Position numbers and translations under genes: made by a program. From positions 41,019,123 through 41,083,122 of the forward strand of contig CM038714.1 of assembly GCA_021613375.1 (NCBI GenBank): DNA of 64,000 nucleotides, written 5' to 3'. Origin of the DNA: Megaleporinus macrocephalus. Its lineage: Eukaryota; Chordata; Actinopteri; Characiformes; Anostomidae. Positions 60,380 to 64,000 of this stretch are shown piece by piece (positions within the stretch are counted from its first letter, which is position 1; each line of letters begins with the position of its first letter). The notes below the pieces were generated by a model that saw nothing but the letters and a program-made list of their open reading frames with translations, did not search any database and had not been told where the DNA came from.

Positions 60380-62092
60380 ACCAGTAAATGTATTTGACTG
60401 TACACTTCACATTTAACATTAGAATAATTCGATTTTTTGTTCGAGACCACTCTGCACCACATCTAAACAGTATTTGCCAAACATTTTGTTGATTGACCTC
60501 CTTACATGTTGTCCATTCAAATGTTATCACTAGAAAACTAAAGTTTAGTAACACAAAGGAAAGTTTTAAACCCACAGGAGAGAATATCTAAAAACATCTA
60601 AACTGGTTTTACAAGACTTTGAGAACTAAAGAAACATGCATGGAGACCAGTGGCGATCAATAAAGAAGAGGTTTTTTAAATCTAAGCAGCCCCAGTACAA
60701 GCATCTTAGTAGTGGGATGAATTTAGGGTGAGCCGATGCAGTAATCAATATCTGTGATCTAATACTAATACTGGCTGGAATCACTGGATCAGAAATTGAA
60801 AAAAAATGGTCCACTAGCCTAAACTATCACTTAAACGTTTGACTAAACTTTTGTTGCATTCCAAATTTCATTCTGAATGTGTGCTGATGGTGTTGACCAA
60901 TCAAAGATTCTAAAAGTTGTCTAAAAAAGTTTAAATGAAAAGAAAATGCAGGACTGCATAACCAACCAAAGTGCATCCATACAACTCTATTATTAACAGC
61001 TTAGTTGTTTAAGAAAGAAGCTTAAACTTCAGCTTAGGCTTTAACTTTGAGCCAGGGTCTAAACCCCAAAGTCAGGTAAAACACCTTCGGCAGTTAGACT
61101 GAAGTAGGACGTTTAAGAGTGGTATGTTTTCAACTTTTTTTATTTCTCCGTTGTATGTGTGAGGGGTTGCTAAGCTTGCATGTAGGTGGGCAATAAGTGT
61201 TGTGTTACAAGATGATGTCATGGTGTTACAATGATGCCACCTCGTAACAGAGAAAAGGGCTGGAACTGGGGTGTTTCAGACAGCTGAGAAAGTGGTTTCT
61301 ATGGGAAAGTTTCTCCCTCTGGCGTGTACTTTGAGCTTTGTAACTTTGCAGATTGTTTACATGCACACACATGTGCCTGTCATGCGTTGCTATCTGTAGC
61401 TGTTTGTGCACATACAGAGTAGTTTTAAATTTGTAATTATATGCACATTCTCACAAAAAACTTTAAAAATACTAAAAATACTGAACAACTCCCCCTGCGA
61501 ACACCCCCTCCCGCCGCAGCCCTTGACTGAAAGAAAAGAACACACTCTCCGGATCTCTGCACTTTCAGTCTTGATAACATCGTTTTATAGAGAAGACTTG
61601 CATATCATGTTGGGAAAGATTGAAAAGATTGATTAGCGAATGCTTCTAATCTCCCACAAGGCCAGTCTTATCTGTGTGTCTCTTTCTCACTTTGATTTCC
61701 AGCCTGCTCCATTTGAATGATACTGTATCTTCAGTAGGAGAAAAAAATAATGAGTTCTTTTGCTCTTCAGTAAACTTATCTGTCGGTGAGCAGCAGAGAC
61801 TAAAGGCCGGTTCACGCTGAGCATATTTCTAAAGCGGTTTTTAGTTGTCAGTCTGATGAAACAGATATGCCTTCATTTTAATCAGAGCTTCAGTCTAAAC
61901 ACATTCTGCTAGACATGTATCCCCTTGTGCATTTTTTAACCATGGTTTCTCTTTTATCCACATTTACAATCCCTTAAAATCCTTCACACTGCCGCTTTCT
62001 ATGCTCTTGTGTTCTAAAAAGTACTAGTATTTTGATCAGACCTGAAGTTTTGGCTGGTAATTACAATATGAGAAACTGGTTGTTAACACATT

Positions 62093-62293
62093 TTAATTTA
62101 GCATAGATATTTTGTAACCTTGCCCTAGAAGTTGGTAGCTGGACTGATTTGCAAATCTTTTATATTGTTTTCCTTTTGGTGCTCTACCAGGTCTTGCATG
62201 GTTGTTAGAAGTATCTTTTCTCTTGTCCTTAATGGCCGTTTTGACTGGAAATGAAGTGAAACGTGGTCTCTGATGTTTGCTGTAATAGTCCAA
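62093..62293 (-). mobile_element. Tc1-like transposase fragment, minus strand
   Basis: The minus strand has the open segment 'NNHARPGRAPKGKQYKRF', matching the 'NNCARPGRPPK' segment of the fragment at 54117-54400, plus an upstream 'VKTAIKDKRKD'. It is a diverged copy of the same Tc1-like N-terminal DNA-binding region in the opposite orientation. Confidence 0.6.
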
Positions 62294-62467
62294 TATTACG
62301 ATTCTATAGATTCTTATTAGGTTAAATTAGAATTTTTCTTCATGTTCTGTGAAGCTTGTCAAATCTTACAACAGTGACTTTGTTAGAATGCATTTTTCCG
62401 AGATAAATCAGTTACATGTAGTGTGAATTCTGAATAAGCCCCTCGCCCCCCTGCCCCTTTCTTTCAG

Positions 62468-62611
62468 ATGTAGATGAGTGCAGTGTGTTATCAGAACCGT
62501 GTAGTTCGGGCTTTAACTGCATCAACACAGTGGGCTCGTACACCTGTCAGCGCAAGATCATGACATGCAGCCAGGGATTTCAGTCCAGCCCTGATGGAGC
62601 ACGCTGTGTGG
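62468..62611 (+). CDS. fbln2: fbln2 exon: EGF6 (calcium-binding)
   Basis: A 144-base, 48-codon exon, phase 1 in and out. It reads 'DVDECSVLSEPCSSGFNC', 'CINTVGSYTCQRK', then 'MTCSQGFQSSPDGARCV'. It has six Cys, a DVDEC start and C-I-N-T-V-G-S-Y-T-C, all calcium-binding EGF signatures. 'LSEPC' and 'CINTVGSYTCQR' agree closely with the human fibulin-2 EGF at this place. The acceptor is CCCCTTTCTTTCAG and the donor is GTAAGC at 62612, followed closely by a CA repeat. Confidence 0.95.
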
Positions 62612-62622
62612 GTAAGCAAACA

Positions 62623-62661
<39 letters not shown>

Positions 62662-63734
62662 GGGAAATCAGTACCTCACAATGATTTTATAAGTCTTTTG
62701 AAAAGATTCAGTGCATCGTTCATTAGTGAAAATTCAGCAGGGGATTATAAGTACATGTCTCTCCCACTATTTTGGCTTCATAACTTCATGCATGTTTGTG
62801 GGGTTAGCAGGATAGTTGGTAAAAAACTTATATTACAGAGTTTTTTTTAATTCACTAAACCATATTGCATGCATTACATCACATTACAAGCTAAAACAGA
62901 CTATATTAGTGGAAACACACTAATATATTGGTTAACTAATATTACTGTCCAGAAGGACAGTATCAGTATCAGTGAGCAGTAACACTTTTTGAAGCACTGC
63001 CTTTTATTGGTCTCAACATTATGTGATTATAACACAACAAAGTGTCTGCATGAGTAATTCCTGTTAATAATATGTTAGTAATGTTTTTGGGTTTTAACCC
63101 ATGCTGCTAATATTGTATGTAGGCTATAGCCTTTTGATGTTGCTCCACATGTCATAGCACATTTGCACTGTTGGCATCATCTAATTTTCATGTTAGATTG
63201 CTTTAGTATGATTTAGAATGATGTTATTATTTCAGTACCGCCCATTCGATTATCTGTACAGACATATGTTTATTTACTAATAAACTGTTTGTTAAAATCA
63301 TATGATTCCCAACAGTGTCAGGGTGAGGGTTTGGTTTAGGACATTGGATTAGGGTAAATTAATGTATAGTCAGTAAGTAATTAGTAGAATGTAAATTTAG
63401 TGCAAAAATAGGAATGGAACATGTACAAAAATAAAAACAATATTAGAAAATAGCCCAATATTTTTATTTTGGCCAAAGGAAGTTTACTATATTTGATAAT
63501 GAATTAATATAATTTATATTATTAATATTAAAACGTATTAAAACTGACAATATTTACTCTAATTGCAATAATAACTCCTATAATAGCTTCTGTGGGTGAA
63601 AGTTACTTAAATGCAAGTTGAAGACAATGCAGCGTGCACCACTGGAAATAACACTGGAAGTGTTGGAAATAAGCTTACAGTGTGTTCCTTTTAGCTGTTT
63701 GTCCATGTTTAAGTGTGTCCTGCTGTGTGGTTAG
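62612..63734 (+). other. fbln2: Intron between EGF6 and EGF7 exons
   Basis: The shortest complete intron here (about 1.1 kb, phase 1). It has a (CA)n run at 62624-62657 and otherwise AT-rich text without recognised elements. It ends in a UG-rich CTGTGTGGTTAG. Confidence 0.85.
62624..62657. repeat. (CA)n microsatellite
   Basis: A CA run of about 34 bp starting 12 bases after the EGF6 donor. Confidence 0.97.
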
Positions 63735-63863
63735 ATGTGGATGAGTGTGTGATGGGAACACACCGCTGTGGGGAAGGACAGGTGTGCCACAACACACCAG
63801 GTAGCTACCGCTGCGACTGCCAGCCTGGATACCAATACGACTCTAGCCGCAGGACATGCGTTG
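63735..63863 (+). CDS. fbln2: fbln2 exon: EGF7 (calcium-binding)
   Basis: A 129-base, 43-codon exon, phase 1 in and out. It reads '[18 protein letters not shown]', '[17 protein letters not shown]', then 'SSRRTCV'. Six Cys, the DVDEC start and [10 protein letters not shown] mark a calcium-binding EGF. Unlike EGF3-EGF6 it has the short Cys4-x-Cys5 spacing, as EGF1 has. '[19 protein letters not shown]' agrees with the human fibulin-2 EGF that follows the 'LSEPC' one. The acceptor is GTGTGGTTAG and the donor is GTATGT at 63864. Further EGF exons and the C-terminal module should follow beyond the window. Confidence 0.95.
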
Positions 63864-64000
63864 GTATGTATCTCACACACATTTTTATGGGATATCAAAC
63901 CACACGAAAGCCAACATCAACACGAAATTTCACCAAATCTACAAATTCTGCATAATTCCATCATTAAGATCATTCAGAGTCAGAGTCTTGATCTGCTCTA
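63864..64000 (+). other. fbln2: Start of the intron after EGF7
   Basis: The first 137 bases of an intron beginning GTATGT. Nothing else is visible before the window ends. Confidence 0.85.

Larger units (their letters stand above)
57799..62467 (+). other. fbln2: Intron between EGF5 and EGF6 exons
   Basis: A phase-1 intron of about 4.7 kb. It holds a long purine-rich tract, (AT)n and (CA)n runs, a pair of perfect hairpins and a minus-strand Tc1 fragment. The stretch 60400-62080 shows nothing I recognise. The acceptor is CCCCTTTCTTTCAG. Confidence 0.8.

Overview
The window is AT-rich vertebrate DNA. It looks like a ray-finned (teleost) fish, probably an ostariophysan, because of its fossil Tc1-like transposons, hAT-type elements, 'TATATAGCGC' and 'TTTATTGATCCCGAAGG' interspersed repeats, a tRNA-type SINE, and long (AT)n and (GATA)n tracts. 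The species cannot be named. The window lies inside one plus-strand gene that I identify as fibulin-2 (fbln2), an extracellular-matrix and basement-membrane glycoprotein. Eleven coding exons were found. They join in frame with compatible phases into about 516 codons. In order they are three anaphylatoxin-like modules (6521-6635, 9184-9313, 13698-13887), a linker plus EGF1 (23325-23534), a linker ending in the first Cys of EGF2 (27147-27257), the rest of EGF2 (36003-36104), and five calcium-binding EGF exons (44476-44616, 53009-53143, 57658-57798, 62468-62611, 63735-63863). The signal peptide and N-domain must lie upstream. The remaining EGF modules and the fibulin C-terminal module must lie downstream. 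No other gene, tRNA, rRNA or CRISPR array was found. More than 95% of the window is intron. Intron contents by region: 1-6.5 kb has a Tc1 fossil, an LTR-like remnant and a small TIR element. 6.6-13.7 kb has (AT)n, a SINE and several interspersed repeats. 13.9-23.3 kb has a TIR element of AAGTATACTT motifs, a composite GATA array with minisatellite, a Tc1 deletion derivative, and a GC-rich candidate enhancer near 22.2-22.75 kb. 23.5-27.1 kb has a nested pair of DNA transposons. 27.3-44.5 kb and 44.6-53.0 kb have Tc1 fossils, a solo-LTR-like unit, SINE fragments and microsatellites. 53.1-57.7 kb has a clean hAT-type element holding a 139-bp tandem array. 57.8-62.5 kb has a purine-rich tract of about 0.8 kb. 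The most interesting points are a probable GC-AG intron between anaphylatoxin modules 2 and 3; a 47-codon EGF exon at the position of the alternatively spliced human FBLN2 EGF, with a poor polypyrimidine tract behind a (TG)11 run; a (TG)9TTT tract abutting the EGF2 acceptor; and the two structurally clear transposon stories at 23.6-25.8 kb and 53.3-54.1 kb.
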